From Sclerotinia nivalis (taxonomy: Eukaryota; Ascomycota; Leotiomycetes; Helotiales; Sclerotiniaceae), in assembly GCA_029531795.1 (NCBI GenBank), contig JAPEIS010000010.1, positions 310,001 through 374,000 of the forward strand: a stretch of 64,000 bases of DNA, given 5' to 3'. The position numbers and the translations under genes are program-made. Positions within the stretch are counted from its first letter, which is position 1, and every line of letters starts with the position of its first letter. Positions 47,671 through 60,974 of this stretch are shown here, in pieces. A model generated the notes under the pieces. The model worked only from the letters and a program-made list of their open reading frames with translations. It was not told the DNA's origin and did no database searches.

Positions 47671-49350
47671 CGCAATGGCTGATCTTTAGGAGATCCCGGA
47701 GGACAACTTTGTTTTCTGGAAAGTGGCGAAGAAGAAGAATCAATCCCTTCAGGTTCGGAGGAAGCTACAAATCATAGAATCACCAACCAGTTGCTGCACA
47801 GACGAGTTTTGGTTGCCGACTCATGGCGATGGACTTCAAAAGTACGATATTGGGGCAAAAGATCAATGGGAAACACAGCGAACAATGTAGTATTGTCACG
47901 TAATTCCTCTATGACATACTTATGTATAACACATCGCACGGATGAGACATGGATAGGCATGGAGACATGATCATTACGATGGGAAAGAAAAGGACACTTA
48001 AAGACTATGAGATACCCCTAGGACAGACCGACTGCACGAGCGGCTACAGTTTAGGGCGGAGGATACAGAAGGAGGAGTGTAATAAGAAGAGATATAATAA
48101 TCAATAAATTCCAAAATTATAATGTTCCATTTGAAATATAGCGTACTTATCTGTACCTACATTTATCTATTGTGAATGAGAGTAGATGGAATTTATTCAA
48201 ATGTACAAATCAAACAAAGAAGTCTTAATAGAATTTTGTAATTGGACGTCCAAACGAAACTGGATGTTTCAGATCCGAACCAACCATTCAATCCGAACTG
48301 GACGCTTTGATGAATAGTATGCAGTGTGATACTATAGAGTAGGTAGCTTGCTATCTCCCTGAATTAATATAATAAACTTTGTCTTTATCTCTCCTTTTAT
48401 AATCTCCCATCCCCTATCCCATCACCCTCTTCCTTCTCTTTTCTTTCGAAACTTACATTACCTTGGTATCCAAGACTATATCTCAATTCGAGATCGAAAG
48501 ATACTTAGATACTTAGACACAAGTAAAACACAAGAGAGATAAAATACACCAAATAAATCGATGATGTTAAATCTTCACTTTATCTAGGTACTTTTTAATT
48601 ATTTCAATGCTCTACGTCTCGTTTATTGCTACGTATTCACACCTACCTATTAGATATATATCCAAACAACCCATCACATCTACCAATCATCGATTCGCTT
48701 CACGAAATGAAAATGAAATGATGCGTGCCTGGTTATACACATTCACCGCGAATTGCCCCCTCGGACGGGGGTGAGGGGTGCTTAATTCTTGATTCGCGGA
48801 GGTGTAATCCTCTACAACTCCTTTTCGAGAGTACGTCTAAGGGTATATCGGACTCCAGTAACAAAATCGCACAAGTTTTCCAAGAGCTTAGATGAATTTA
48901 GATCAATCGGGGGGTTTTTTTGGCTTTGGACGTGGTTAGAAGAGATATTAGAGTAAGGGAATTATTTGTATGGATGGAAGGATGGATGGAAGGATTCTTT
49001 CAATGAAGAGAACTGCAGAATGGTGTTTAGCTGCGCGATTATATGTGAAGTGTTTGGAGTTTGGGATAGGGAGGGAATATAGATATTTACTGTGAACTGT
49101 GAAGTATATGGCTTGAGACGAGTAATTGTGCCATGTTTATCAGTAGGAGGGGAGAGAAAAGGGAATATAACGAGTGATTTACACATTCTCCAACTTTGTC
49201 TCTTATAGTAAGAAAATAATTGGACTCAAGAATAGACATATTGGCAATAGGAAATATGTTCAATTTCAGATTTGGATCTCGTGAGTTTTCCTCCATGTAT
49301 TTCCAATACAACTCCGGTAACGCCAGGTTTGCCAACCTTCACGAAAATAG
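47671..49350. other. Intergenic region between convergent genes
   Basis: About 1.7 kb between the 3' ends of the arrestin-like and PPIL4-type genes. It is AT-rich with a GGAAGGAT repeat near 48973-48996. No gene is supported; both 3' UTRs lie here. Confidence 0.5.
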
Positions 49351-50862
49351 CTATCGCCGCCTGTAATCATCCCTTGGGCCACGATCACTCCTATACCTAT
49401 CCCGTTCATCATATCTACCCCTGTCCCTCCGGTCCCTGTCTTCGTACTTATCCCCCCTATTGCGACCATCTCGCCTGTCATCCCTATAACCATCATCTCT
49501 CCTATCCTCGCGGGGGCTTCTACTTCTTTCTCGTTTATCCTCATCAGGTTTACCCTCCCTTTCATGTCTCTTCCTCAACTCGTCCTCATCAATTACCATA
49601 CCATATTTATCTCTTCTTGGTCCTGAACTATAATCCGCATTCTTATACTGTCTCTTCTTCTCCAATCCACTGACACCACCAAAACCACCGCCTCCTTGTC
49701 TTCGCTTGGAATTTGTTGCAGTTCGCCAAGTATCAGATAATTTTGACACACTCTGGGAAAAGTCGACATGGATTCTGTGATCGTCTATGAGAACGCCCTG
49801 CATCTTGAAGTATGCTTGCTCGCAAGATTTTTGATCCTCATATTCGATAAATGCATACTGTAAGCTGTCCCCGGTTCGTTTATCTCGAATAACCTCACAA
49901 GAGAGGATTTTGCCAAAACGACTGAAGATAAGTTCGAGATCCTCATCTGGAATAGAAAATTAGTCTTTAAATTATAATCGATTTGAAGTTTTGGGTCTTA
50001 CCTGTAGTGACTGGGTTAAGCTTGCACACGAAAAGAACATTTTCCGGCGGTTTGACTTCTGCAAAAGGTAGATCTCCAACCATCTCCAAAGTCAAGGCTT
50101 GCGCTCGTGCTTCCCGCTCTCGTCGCTGTTTCTCAACGGCCTCAACATCTGTCTCTTCGTTCAAATCATCATCCTCGGCGATGCGAACTGTAGCTAGCTG
50201 CGCTTTCGAAGGCACAGGACTTTCTGGTGGCTCGACAAGACCTGCTGGATCATCGTAAGGATCATCTAAAATAACCGTGTGCTTGATTCGAATGTCCACC
50301 AAAGGCCGTCCTTTCTCATCGCAAAAAGAATCGTTGATCTTCTCGAGCGCATCGAATCCTTCTGCAACTTTACCAAATATAGCTGCCTTGCCATCCAGAT
50401 AGTCTAAATCATCTCCCAAGGTAATTATGAATTGACTGCCTGCGAGACGTTCGTCCGGATCTCTCGTCGACGGCGCAGTCGCCATACTAACAGTTCCCCT
50501 CTCCGCATGCTTCAATTTTGGATGAAAATCTGCCTTGAATGTCTTCTTCGCTGGTCCTTCTAATAATCCCCATATTGAGCTTCCCCCATCGCTATCTTTC
50601 GAATCGGGTCCGATTGGATCGCCAGTTTGGCACGAGAAATTCTTCTGGACGCCATAGATCGGGGAGAAATTATAGTATTTAATTTTGCACAGCTTTAGGA
50701 AGCTAGATTACCGCGATGTCTTAGTATCTATGTGTTCAGCTACTTCATAAGGCATGGAGGGACATCGGAATTCAAAACTTACTTTTCACAAAGTTTGGGG
50801 GAGTAATCGACCAAGAGGTCGATAACAATATCTCCAGCAGATGTCTCCAGAAGTACACTCAT
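49351..50862 (-). CDS. CYP6: Cyclophilin-type peptidyl-prolyl isomerase with RRM (PPIL4/Cyp6)
   Basis: Minus-strand exons 50862-50783, 50702-50002 and 49946-49351 give 458 residues. The N-terminal cyclophilin domain (about 1-165) runs [74 protein letters not shown] and [10 protein letters not shown]. An RRM follows at about 243-325 ([20 protein letters not shown], then the RNP-1-like block YAFIEYEDQ and [20 protein letters not shown]), then a charged Arg/Asp/Ser tail of about 110 residues. This is the layout of human PPIL4 and S. pombe Rct1/Cyp6, nuclear proteins tied to the spliceosome and to RNA polymerase II CTD phosphorylation. The junctions are fixed by protein: AA|C gives Asn in CENFLK, G|AT gives Asp in TDEDLE. 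Confidence 0.94.
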
Positions 50863-53800
50863 GATATTGAAAATGCCTAATGCCGATCCCAGGTTGTAAA
50901 GCTGTGTGTGATGCAAGGTAAGTTCTAATGATCACACAAGCGCGGAACCGCGGCTAAATTATACAGGATCATCACTTTGCGAAATCAATCACCGGACGAT
51001 AACAAAAGCGCAATTGACCAATCATGGCAGCATGGCAGTTTAGCCTTTTATTTTTCATATATATGCTCGATGCCTTTTCTTTAACTTTATCAATTTACTT
51101 CTCTATTTCATTTTCTCTCCATAGCTAAGGTCTCAAATTTTGTGTTGAGTTAATTAGGATGAAAGCTTTCTCCATTAATGTCTAGCATCATATTGACCAG
51201 TCGAACTCCAGCCAGGTAAAGCATATCTCAGCTGAGTGGAATCAATGTCTGAGTACCTAGGTAAGTGTGACACATTCCTCAATTGGCTCCTCATCTGATG
51301 AAATATTGAAATATAACAGAGACAACTTGGGAACACGTTTACCTCATCTATCACGTGCCACCGTTGAATATTCATCCAATCTTAAAGATCGTAGATGTCA
51401 ATTGTTGGTCAACATACTGTCGCTCAATGTGTTTTTCTTCCTATTGGACTTGCAAACCCGTATTCGGAAAAGCTGCAGGCAAGGGAAGCGGGTGGAGGAA
51501 GCTAAAATGTCCGAAGTTTTGTATCTCAGACCGTTTGATAGGTCTCCATTTTGAGGACATCTATAACTCGATCTTTTCCTGCAGCTTCTACCACACGGCT
51601 GCGCCGTATTCTCGGTACTATAGATTCTCATCCTTAATTCGATCTGCAAACGGAAATTGTTTTGAGCTTCTATCGAGGCGACGCAACGTCTTGGCCCCTC
51701 ATCTTCGAGGAAAGTGTCTATTACTATCTCATCAAGATTTTCTTCCTGCATAATGCATGCTCATTCTAGCGTAACATATCACCGCATTTAATTTGAAGAA
51801 CCACAAGTACCAGGTCGTTGGACTTATTGTGGTTTGATTGGCTCTCTTGTTAAATGCAAAACGGATAGACGCATGTGGACAGGGCTTGACAGAGGGCACG
51901 AAGCAGCCACCCGTTATTACACTCTAAAAATTCCCCTTAAATCATGCATGGTATGCACATGTGGAGGCAGCTCTACCTTTTGCGATCCTCCATCGGCGCT
52001 TCATATTTTGGCCCACCACGGGGAAGTATGTCCTCCCGCCGGATCACTCTATAAATTATTTCAATGTCACGCAATTTATAGATCTCACAGAGTGTAAGCC
52101 GAGATCTGATACCCATGCTAAGGCATTGATGGACCGATCCTAACGAATATAGAGCCTAGCTCGACTATAGGTATCTTATCAAAATAGATCTGACTTCTAG
52201 AGTTCAGGAGACTCCCAATAATTTGATGACACTTCCAACAGCTGTTATCCATCTCGACATTTGGTCCGTCGTTTCCATACCATATTTCACGGACCACGGA
52301 TCTCTTCAGATCTCGCTTCATCATAGAAGGCCGGGAGTCATCGGCATCCCGATCGTTGGCTTGTACTCTTCACTATTTGCAGTGACTATCACGGCTCTAT
52401 TTCTTTACACTACATCAGAACTCATCATCAGTACGACCAAGAGCGTTTTGGCTCTACTTCTACCTTTTGCTTTAGCGGGTGTAGATGAAATTTTCAAAAG
52501 CCACGAAGTCTTTCTTGGGTGTCTGAGCTCAAAGCGCTGCAGTTCTGTGATCCCATTCGTGGTACCAGAATCTACTTGCGGAGGCCAATTAAATCATTTT
52601 ACGCACCAGTCACGTTGCATTGCCTGAGCATTGCCTCTCGTAAAGAATCTCAGTTCCCCTTCCTGCCATCTTTCGTCGTCTGTACAGAGAGGAGATTCTT
52701 CTGCATAAGGAAGTTCTACAACATTGCTTGGTGGCCCCGATTCGGCTATTGGAAGCAAACAAACTACCTAGTAGGAATGGGGAATTTGTCAAGCCCATGC
52801 TTGGAATTGTTTGTTCCAATTCCATTAGGAGCGAAATCCGATTGAATGATCATGTAAATCAGTGCCAAACTTTGAAATATTTGAAGCGCATTTTAAAGAG
52901 CGGTGCGTTTGTTTTAAAAGAAAGCGGAAATGTTTCCAAGGTTTTGACAAGGACTTGATTAAACCTTGGCTATTCTGCATCAGAGTGTGTGTTATGCACC
53001 CCGTGCAATTTTATCTGGAACGAATTGAGGAGTAAGGCTGCGTGCAAATCATAGAGCTAACGCAAGAAGTACGTGTGACCAGTACCGGCCGTCATACATC
53101 GTTTGTAAGTTCAAAATGTATAGTTCCACAATACTCTGCGTATGTTTCTTCGATTGTTTGTTGAATTCTTTGCAATGCTACCAGGCGCAATTGTCGTTAT
53201 CTGTCATTCACAATGATATGTAGCTCTGTCTAGAAGGAGTAAAGTTGCTCTTAGCCTGATGGGTGTCAAAAAGCATATATGGGGGCCGATACGGCAAGCT
53301 ACATGAATTTCCATTTTTAACTATTCATTACCCAAATAGGAGAGAGGTAATTGAGCTTACTGAGGCTCATGAATTCTTTGTTCTACAGTAAAAATTTTTC
53401 AGTTATCGAGACAGTCTCATATCAAATTGAAAACCTACATCCACTAGGGTAAGCTCTAAGAATGGTCCCAACCCTGAAGGCTAACCAGGAAGCTGGAATT
53501 TATACCCCAGAATTTATAGTGTTTGTTAAGTGCCGGAGGTATTGTAGATCCCCTAAAGTGTTGTATGCATGACTCCGAATTGGCCACAAAGCTAAACCAA
53601 AATAATTGTGATTATTTTGATCATATCTCAAATAAAACTACCTGGTAGCATTACTAGCATGCAGGAAAATCTTTGATAAAAGCAAACATTACAAATTCTG
53701 TTGTACCCATTATAATATGCTTGCTTTCGCCTGACAGCCCCAGGATTTGATAAACCCCAGGCCCTTGATTCATCTCGGATCCTATTGAAGCTTGACACAT

Positions 53801-53930
53801 TTGTTTTTGGACACAAGTTGACCCAAACCTTTTCAAATCCTCAAATCCGTCAAAGATATCTTGAAGGTAAGTCAGGCAGTGCGCCAATGAAGGTCTAAAA
53901 AACATCCGATCTAATACTTAGGAAATCCAG
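50863..53930. other. 3-kb gene-free region upstream of the Zn2Cys6 factor
   Basis: No coding exon is supported despite several open frames of 80-134 codons on both strands; they lack family resemblance and are not linked by consistent splice sites. Composition is ordinary with no strong repeats, unlike the other large spacers. It contains the PPIL4 promoter at the left and the transcription factor promoter at the right. The frame at 52223-52627 is discussed under rejected items. Confidence 0.45.
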
Positions 53931-55527
53931 ATGGTGACTCCAGGTTACTACTCTGAGCAGGAGCCTACCTTTCGTAGATGCGGTCCGCGAGGTCAAAGCT
54001 ATCCACTGGCTCAAGAGCGCTCTGAGCACTCATATCCGTCTCGGAATTATAACGATGGACGAAACAGCGATCATGGGCCGGAGAACATCGAGACAGGGCA
54101 TCATCAAATGCGCCGCAGAATACAAGTGGCGGTATATACCCACTTCTTTGTTCAAAGCACTGCGAATGTTCCATGGTTTTGGTCGCGTTTGCTAATTACT
54201 TTCTCGTGTTAGTGTCAGAGATGCCGAAAGCGCAAGATCCGATGCAGCGGCGAAGACAATGGCAGACCGTGTTACCATTGCAAAAATTCCAGCTCAGAAC
54301 CATGCGTGTTCTTGAGAGTACTTGCAACTGGCCCTTTATTCATAACGATTAAATTCTAACTCGAGTATGTAGGTAACCGCTATGCCACTAGAGCAGGCAA
54401 AAGACCTCCCGTCGGATTGCTTCGATGATAATTCGCGATCGATGTACAGAATCCCTTCCAACGCCCCTTACAACTACTATCAGACTTCACAAAACTTCAA
54501 CCTGGGCCCAGACAATATGAACTATCGACAGACCAATTACTCGAACTATGGTTATCAAGGGACCAAATTTCTGGGTCTTTCTTATGACAACTTCACTGAA
54601 GAACCCGCTGACTTTAACCTGTCAAGTTCAACCTCATTTCAGGTTACAGGGCAAGATCCGGTTTCTGTCTCCAGTTATCCAGCTCAAAACAATGGGCGCT
54701 CACGCGTAAATCCTTCGGCCCCATTGTACATGGATTCAGAAACTGCTACAAATTATAATCAGAATACCTACCAAAGCTATAACGCTCGTTCAATGGTTGA
54801 TTCGGAATCGAAGAGTTTCTGTGTCACCAATCCTGCATGTCTACCGTCATATGGAACTGTGAACGCAGCTGCCACTCCACAGACTGCGCTCAATGTCACT
54901 AATGACGCCGGGAGGTTACTCCCGTATCCGAGTATGAACAGACAATACAGATCCGCGAATGATGGCAATTCGAGTACCCAGGGCTCACTGCATCCATATG
55001 GGTTCATGAACTCAAACATGGATGGCTCTGGAAAAATGAACGGGACTTCAATCCAAATGCCCATGACGAATTCTTACATGGGTGTTCCCACGAGCAGCAG
55101 TCATGAAATTACAACCGCCGTTGCCATGTCTGCATATCAATCAGGGCAACAACCTTCGATGGCACAACAAGAATCGGAAATTTATGAAGCGCCAACTCCA
55201 AACAGTAGTCTGTACTACTCTCAAACCAATGATTCCGGCCCAGATATCAACCACTACGGAACAGGTAGTGGAAGCGACGCCAGCAAGAGTCGTCAAAATA
55301 GTCAGACCAACACCACTGAGAATACATGGCCGGCTAATAATCGAAAGTCTAGCAGCAGCGGCAACAGTCTACTAGCAAGTGGGCAATCATACATTCCACA
55401 TACCTCAAGCCATTATCCAACCCCGAATATACCCACTCAGATACAAAATCATGGGCTCTTGCAACTCCCGCCTCATGATGATCTTCCAACCTCGAGAGAA
55501 TATGTCTCGAATCTTCCATCGAGATAA
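53931..55527 (+). CDS. Zn2Cys6 fungal transcription factor
   Basis: Exons 53931-54131, 54213-54317 and 54373-55527 give 486 residues. The binuclear zinc cluster spans residues 68-98, CX2CX6CX8CX2CX7C: C68QRC71RKRKIRC78, then C87YHC90 and C98. It is preceded by basic RRRIQVA and followed by VFLRV, as in a conserved class of Pezizomycotina factors. Exon 2 (105 nt) carries the whole cluster and is bounded by clean GT-AG introns (81 and 55 nt). The remaining 380 residues are Asn/Ser/Tyr/Gln-rich and low complexity, with many NYNQ-like stretches; no fungal_trans middle homology region is seen. It presumably binds DNA at CGG-type sites in the nucleus. I do not recognise a named orthologue. The ATG at 53931 is the first in frame with no good upstream exon. 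Confidence 0.88.
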
Positions 55528-58500
55528 TTAGGTTCCTTGCTCAAATCTTGGATCTATAGTCCAAAAAACACAACATACTTTTGAAATCACGGTACCTCAG
55601 CTTTTCTGTTTTCGTTTTTTTTTCGTTTTTTTTTCGTTTTTTTTTTTTTAAATCGTGTGGGAATATCTCTGTCTGTCTGTCAATCACATTTCTTTTGTTT
55701 GATATGGTCAAGGAAAAACGGGGGAAAGACAAAATATTTTAAAAAGGGGTGCGGGGTGGGGGCTGGAATAGGTGTGAGGCGGAAAGGAGATGGCATTTTC
55801 ATTGTTATTCTACTGCGCTTCATCCCGATCCTCATCGACTGTTCATTGTGTTCTAAATGTTCATATATGCCAGGCCACTCTGGGCGAGCGGCTGGTTGCG
55901 CCTTTGTTCATTCCTTTGCTTTTTTATTTCTCTTTCGAATCAATCACAGGCCTCCGACAAATATGGCGGAAGTTAATGGAATTGGAGAATGGGTTAAAAT
56001 TACAACTGGTGGGGTTAAGCGACAAGACTCCTGGGAATTAAAGCTACAACTACATCAGAAGGTTTCATGGGAAAGGAAACCTGTTTAGGAAAAAGAGGTG
56101 GATACCAGTCATTTTTAAAAGTTCTCATTGTACGGGCTGGGGGGTCATGGAAAAAGAATGAACCGAGACTGCGGAATAAGGTTAAGGGGTAATAGATGGA
56201 AATTTTTGTGCCATCACTGGTACGGGTGGAGGATGGGTTTGCTCTTACGCTTTGAGCTGGACTGGAAATTAACAATCTTTTAGGATTGAGGCAGTGTGTT
56301 GGAAAATTTCTCAGTATTTACTTTGAGAGGGGGTTGGATGATGGGAGATCAGTTGGGTGGTAAAAATGTATCTACATTGTGTTTATTCTGTCATTATTGG
56401 GAATTTCTTTCTTTCCTTTTGATTTTTTAATTTATGGCGAGTGGGCAAGACACAGGTTCAAAAGGCGAGCAAAAATGGTGGAGAAGGAGCTTCTCAATAT
56501 TTCCCTTTTCCTATTCTTTTTACTCTATTGTTACGGGGATAAGAGGAAGAAAATCTGGTGAGACTGTTGTGAAAGATGAGAGAGATATGAGCGTCAGGTT
56601 TAGCTTGAGCTCACTGTAAATGTTTGATATTTTGAAGTTTTTGGATGTCATTGTGGTGTGGTTGATGGTGACCAGAGTGTTTGTCGTACGTTACTGGTAT
56701 CAACATGGTTGATGTTCAAGTATTACTTAATGCTAATGCGCAATGGATGCGCTTCTACATGTTGGATACACTCTACGATACTTGGTGCTATTCGGGTAGT
56801 CACAGCAACATACGAAGAGCAGTCAGATTTAATTATAATCATAATCATTCTATTACCACATCTCGCAATCTTGACCAATCTGGCCAAAAGTACCCAATCT
56901 GAATATTTCTGACTGTGTTTCCTACCACAATCTCGACGCATCGACCCAAAGTATGTTTCCCTGCTTATGCCATCATGCAACGACCCACTGGCGAAGCCAA
57001 AGGGGGACAGAAAGAGCAGATCCTACGCCCTTGGCAGCAACCAGAGTTTTCATTTCGATGGTAAAAGCAAGATTTCCGGGTGCAACTCTCTTCAGCTCCC
57101 AACCCAATCACTAATATCCCTCATCCTTGCACGGCATTGAAAAAATCTCTATGCAGCCATCTGTATGATTAACGACCGGCAAGACCTCGTGCCACAGAAG
57201 GCGCGTTTTAGGAGAAGGTGGCGTCGCACAGAGTTACACGGCAGGAAATAGACCCCACCCACCATGAATAGTTGGGGTACGGTGAAGAATAAAGCGTTGT
57301 GCCTGGCTCCTTCGCATTGCATTTTTTTTCTGGGGGAGTAATCAGGGTCTTGGTAGGGAAAAGTTGGCAGTTGAAGACCAGATGAGCACTGCATGGGATT
57401 GTACAATTGATGTCTCATTCTGGGGTTTCTCAGTACTAGTGAAGCACAGCAGATACTTAGGATGAACCTCATGTCATTGTACAGTACAAGGTACCAACAA
57501 TGTTTTGGCTTGCGCAGCAAGATTTCTCAATCACAATCACTGCCATTCACTGCCTGGTTCAATCACACTCAACATGTGCTGAAGGGAAAATGTAAGATGC
57601 TGCCATATTCAATTTTTGCATGTATTTGGATTATCAGGAGGAAGATGATATACGATATCTTTAAACTTCAAACACTACTCAACTGACATCCGATTTCTGT
57701 CACTTGTCTAGTCCTCGTGGTAAATGAGGCCGAGCTTCCGAAATCTCCTCGCTGAGGAGCAATTCGGGAAGCCCCACGAGCCGAGCCTAAAGTCCATGAG
57801 ATAGGACTTTTTGTCGCCATGGGTCCAGAACGTTCCATTTGTGCCCGTTCGTGTTGATAATCTCATTCTTTCTTGGTCACATCAGTCAATTGTGTCCGCC
57901 CAACATGTGAGATATGCCATTCTCTAATCTTCAGCAGGTACGTGAAACGCAGAAGAACCACAAGCTAGTCTTAGAATTCCAGTGCTTGTATAACACAGAA
58001 ACGTCCGTCATCTCCACAGCAATGCAGATGAACATGTACAGGAACCGAGATTCAAACACCGATAGAAAAAGGCACGGACCGAAACGAAGTACGGAACGGT
58101 ACCTACCTAATACAATTTTGCTTGCAGGATGCAAAATGTTGTTTGTAACGAGAAAAGGGGGGAAGATGGGGTAGTTCAGCTTGAATTGTTAAGTTAGAGT
58201 TTGTGGTGGCGCACGAGGCAAACTTCATTGACAGAAGGTAAATTGCATAAAATGACATGTCAAAAGCGCTTGCAGAAACGGTCAGAGGCATCTTTGCAAA
58301 TGATGATTTGTGTCCATGATGCAATGGTGACATATAGACAGAGAAGGTGGAAGAGAGCCATGTAAGTAAACATAGATTTCTGGGAAATGATAACCTCCAG
58401 GTTGCAAACGCACATTTCCATTTTATATCACCCATGATCAAGCTGCACATAAGCTAGATTTCGTAATGAACGAGCAAAACACCGTGATTGAAATATGTGG

Positions 58501-58677
58501 TGTAGGACCTAATAGAGATCGATTAGAGGTTTCATGCCATCATGCCTCTATTTTCGTTCCCTAATTACACCAAAGCATGATACGATGGAGGATCAATGCA
58601 GATGCGTACAAAGCACATAGCCAATCCCCAGGTCCAACAACACCAACCATTTCCCACCCCAAGATGAAGCGAGTGTT
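55528..58677. other. Intergenic region between Zn2Cys6 factor and eS24 gene
   Basis: About 3.1 kb between two convergent 3' ends. A T-tract with interspersed CG (repeated TTTTTTTTCG) at about 55604-55650 follows the transcription factor stop and may mark its 3' UTR. The rest shows only short unrelated frames. No gene is supported. Confidence 0.5.
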
Positions 58678-59314
58678 CTACTCCTTCTTCTTCTTGGCAC
58701 CCTTGACCTTCGCAGTACCTCTGAGTGTCTTTTGTCTGTTCTTGCGTTGTTTGCCTGAATTCCAGCATGTCAGTTTCATGTTATTGCTAATGCCCACCCA
58801 AGCAATCCCGCAAACCCGAATAAGGACTGTAACATACGTTGTTGTCTGCTGGCCTTCTCGATCTTTGTAGCAAATCCAACACGGACCAATCTGTAGTGGG
58901 GTTCGAACTTCTTCATTGCCTCTGGGGAGTCGTAGACGAGTGCGAATCCAGTAGTCTTTCCACCACCAAATTGGGTGCGGAGACCGAAAACGTTAACTTG
59001 GTCTTGGCTTGCCTTGTAAAGTTCGGCGAGCTTGCCTCTGAGCTCATCCTTGGAGATGTTGGCACGGTTTGGGTGGAGGATGTCACTATATTGAGAAATC
59101 CATTATCAGCCTTCCAATTCTCGAATATCCATATCCCGTAATACGCCCCAATTGCATTAAAAATGACATTCTTTCATTCTGATGATAGTTCGAAATGGAT
59201 GGCGGGTTCGATAGAAATAATGTTGACTTACACGACCATTTGTCTTCGGCCGAGGAGAGGGTTGCGAATGAATTTGCGCGTTCGCAGCGTAACTGGGGCG
59301 TTATTGTCGGCCAT
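58678..59314 (-). CDS. rps24: 40S ribosomal protein eS24
   Basis: Cytosolic small-subunit ribosomal protein. Minus-strand exons 59314-59232, 59085-58838 and 58754-58678 give 135 residues, the usual fungal length. The sequence is highly conserved: [79 protein letters not shown], and a Lys/Arg-rich tail ending VKGAKKKKE. Introns are GT-AG (146 and 83 nt); an early intron after about 27 codons is typical of fungal ribosomal protein genes. The start is 331 bp from the divergent EFM3-like ATG. Confidence 0.97.
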
Positions 59315-59645
59315 TTTTGCGATTATCTAAATCGATCAGCCTGTCTACGATGAATTCGAGACAGTTGTCGTGGTATAGATTGTCGATGGATGTCGCTATC
59401 GTAAGAGGAATTGCAAAAAAGTTCGAGTGGCTCTCAAGCATTCGGTAAGTCAAAATGCGCTAAGACTAGCCAAAATGATTAGTAAGCGACAAAAATGTGC
59501 GAAGCTGTGGATCCGAGAAGGTCAGAAACCCTATGTGAGTGCCTAAATTATATGGCCACAAGACTTTACTTTTGTACGAGTGATTGTCTTCGACCACAGC
59601 ATTTCATCAAGTTGTGAAGTACTGTTCGATGATTCTGTTGTGAAG
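59315..59645. promoter_or_regulatory. Divergent promoter, rps24 / EFM3
   Basis: A 331-bp spacer between divergent starts. It must include the strong ribosomal-protein promoter. No classic element is named with confidence. Shared use by the two translation-related genes is inferred from the arrangement. Confidence 0.4.
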
Positions 59646-60974
59646 ATGGAAGTGAAATCACAGAGCCAGGAAATGCCTTCATCCTCTAGGGACAATCAAT
59701 TGGATCGATTTTGTCGTCAATATCTTCAACTTCTGCCCGATCTCGACTACCCAGATGAAGAATATCTTCGGGATGAAGTCTTTCAGGAAGCCATATACTC
59801 GAGATTATTTGAGGAAAATGTTTTGAAGTACCCTCCGCCTCAGAGATACCAACTTAAAACTTTGAAAGAGCTGACCAGGAGAATCGAGAACAGTATTCAC
59901 GATTGGGAAGAACAAGTAGGTATGCATAAGATGCAGTCTTTTTATTTGTCGAATCATAGATTCTATATATATTTAGAGCACTTAGTATCAATAACAATAA
60001 TATCATATATCTTTCTACATTTCCGTATCTCTTCTCTTCCAATTTTCTGACAATGTCTTTCTTTTCTCCAGGGAATATCAGATAATCTCATGAGCCATCT
60101 TTCCATTCTTCTCTCCACCCCAATTCCCTCAGAAGCCACGGCAGCCCAGCAACAATCATATGTAACTTATACTCTCTCATCTCTTCACCCTCTCCCTTCT
60201 ACCACTACATCCCCAATTTCTCAAACTCCAACAATAACCATCCTCGAGTCCGCCTCTCTTCTGTCCGGTTCCGGAACCACAGGCCTCCGAACATGGGAAG
60301 CTGCTCTTCACCTCTCAAATTACATCTCCCTCAATCCCCATCTTATCTCCAGTAAAACGATACTGGAGCTCGGTTGTGGCACCGGGTTCATCTCGATCTT
60401 ATGCGCAAAGTATCTCTCTGCAAAGCATGTTCTGGCTACTGATGGAAGCCCCGAAACAATAACACTGATGAACACTAGTCTGTTTCTCAACAATTTGACC
60501 GATGGCATTACTCCTATACCGGGTCAAAATGTGACGAACAAGATAAGCACATGCGAACTTACCTGGGGTCACATGCTTCCGACTGGAGAATCTGAGACAT
60601 TTCCCGACTTCCTATCATCAAAATCTCTACCATCCAGCTCAACACTTGCCGCTGGATTAAACCAGACACTATTGGATGTCATTCTTGCCGCCGATGTAAT
60701 CTACTCCCCCGCTGTAATCCCCGCGTTAATCGCTACCCTGGAAGATCTCTTCGACCTATACCCAGCAGTCGAAGTGTTGATCTCAAGTACGATACGTAAC
60801 GCCGACACGTATGCAATCTTTATAGATATGTGTAGAAAGAAGCAATGGGCGATAGAACGGGTAAATTTTGGGGTAGCGGAGAGGAGTAAACAGGAAGGAC
60901 CGTGGTATGGAGGGTTAGGGGAGGGGATTGAGATTCTTTGGGTTGGGAATACTAATGGGAGGAGCGGAAATTAG
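59646..60974 (+). CDS. EFM3: Protein-lysine N-methyltransferase, EFM3/FAM86 family (eEF2 methylation)
   Basis: Exons 59646-59915 and 60072-60974 (one 156-nt intron) give 390 residues. The family methylates a lysine of translation elongation factor 2 in the cytoplasm using S-adenosylmethionine. The FAM86-type N-terminal region (about residues 15-95) reads LDRFCRQYLQLLPDL, then DEVFQEAIYSRLFEENV. The seven-beta-strand methyltransferase core follows: GTTGLRTWEAALHLSNY, motif I ILELGCGTGFISIL at about 186-199, VLATDGSPE (acidic end of strand 2), LDVILAADVIYSP (post-II, about 290-302), and VLISSTIRNADTYAIF. GTTGLRTWEA and DVIY are signature features of the family 16 lysine methyltransferases. The donor GTAGGT is weak but gives EEQ|GISDNLMSHL in frame. 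ATG 59646 is the first methionine of the frame. Confidence 0.9.

Noticed and set aside
52223..52627. 134-codon open frame with some hydrophobic stretches
   Set aside because: No family resemblance, no supporting splice structure, and antisense and other-frame open frames of similar size lie around it; not reported as a gene.
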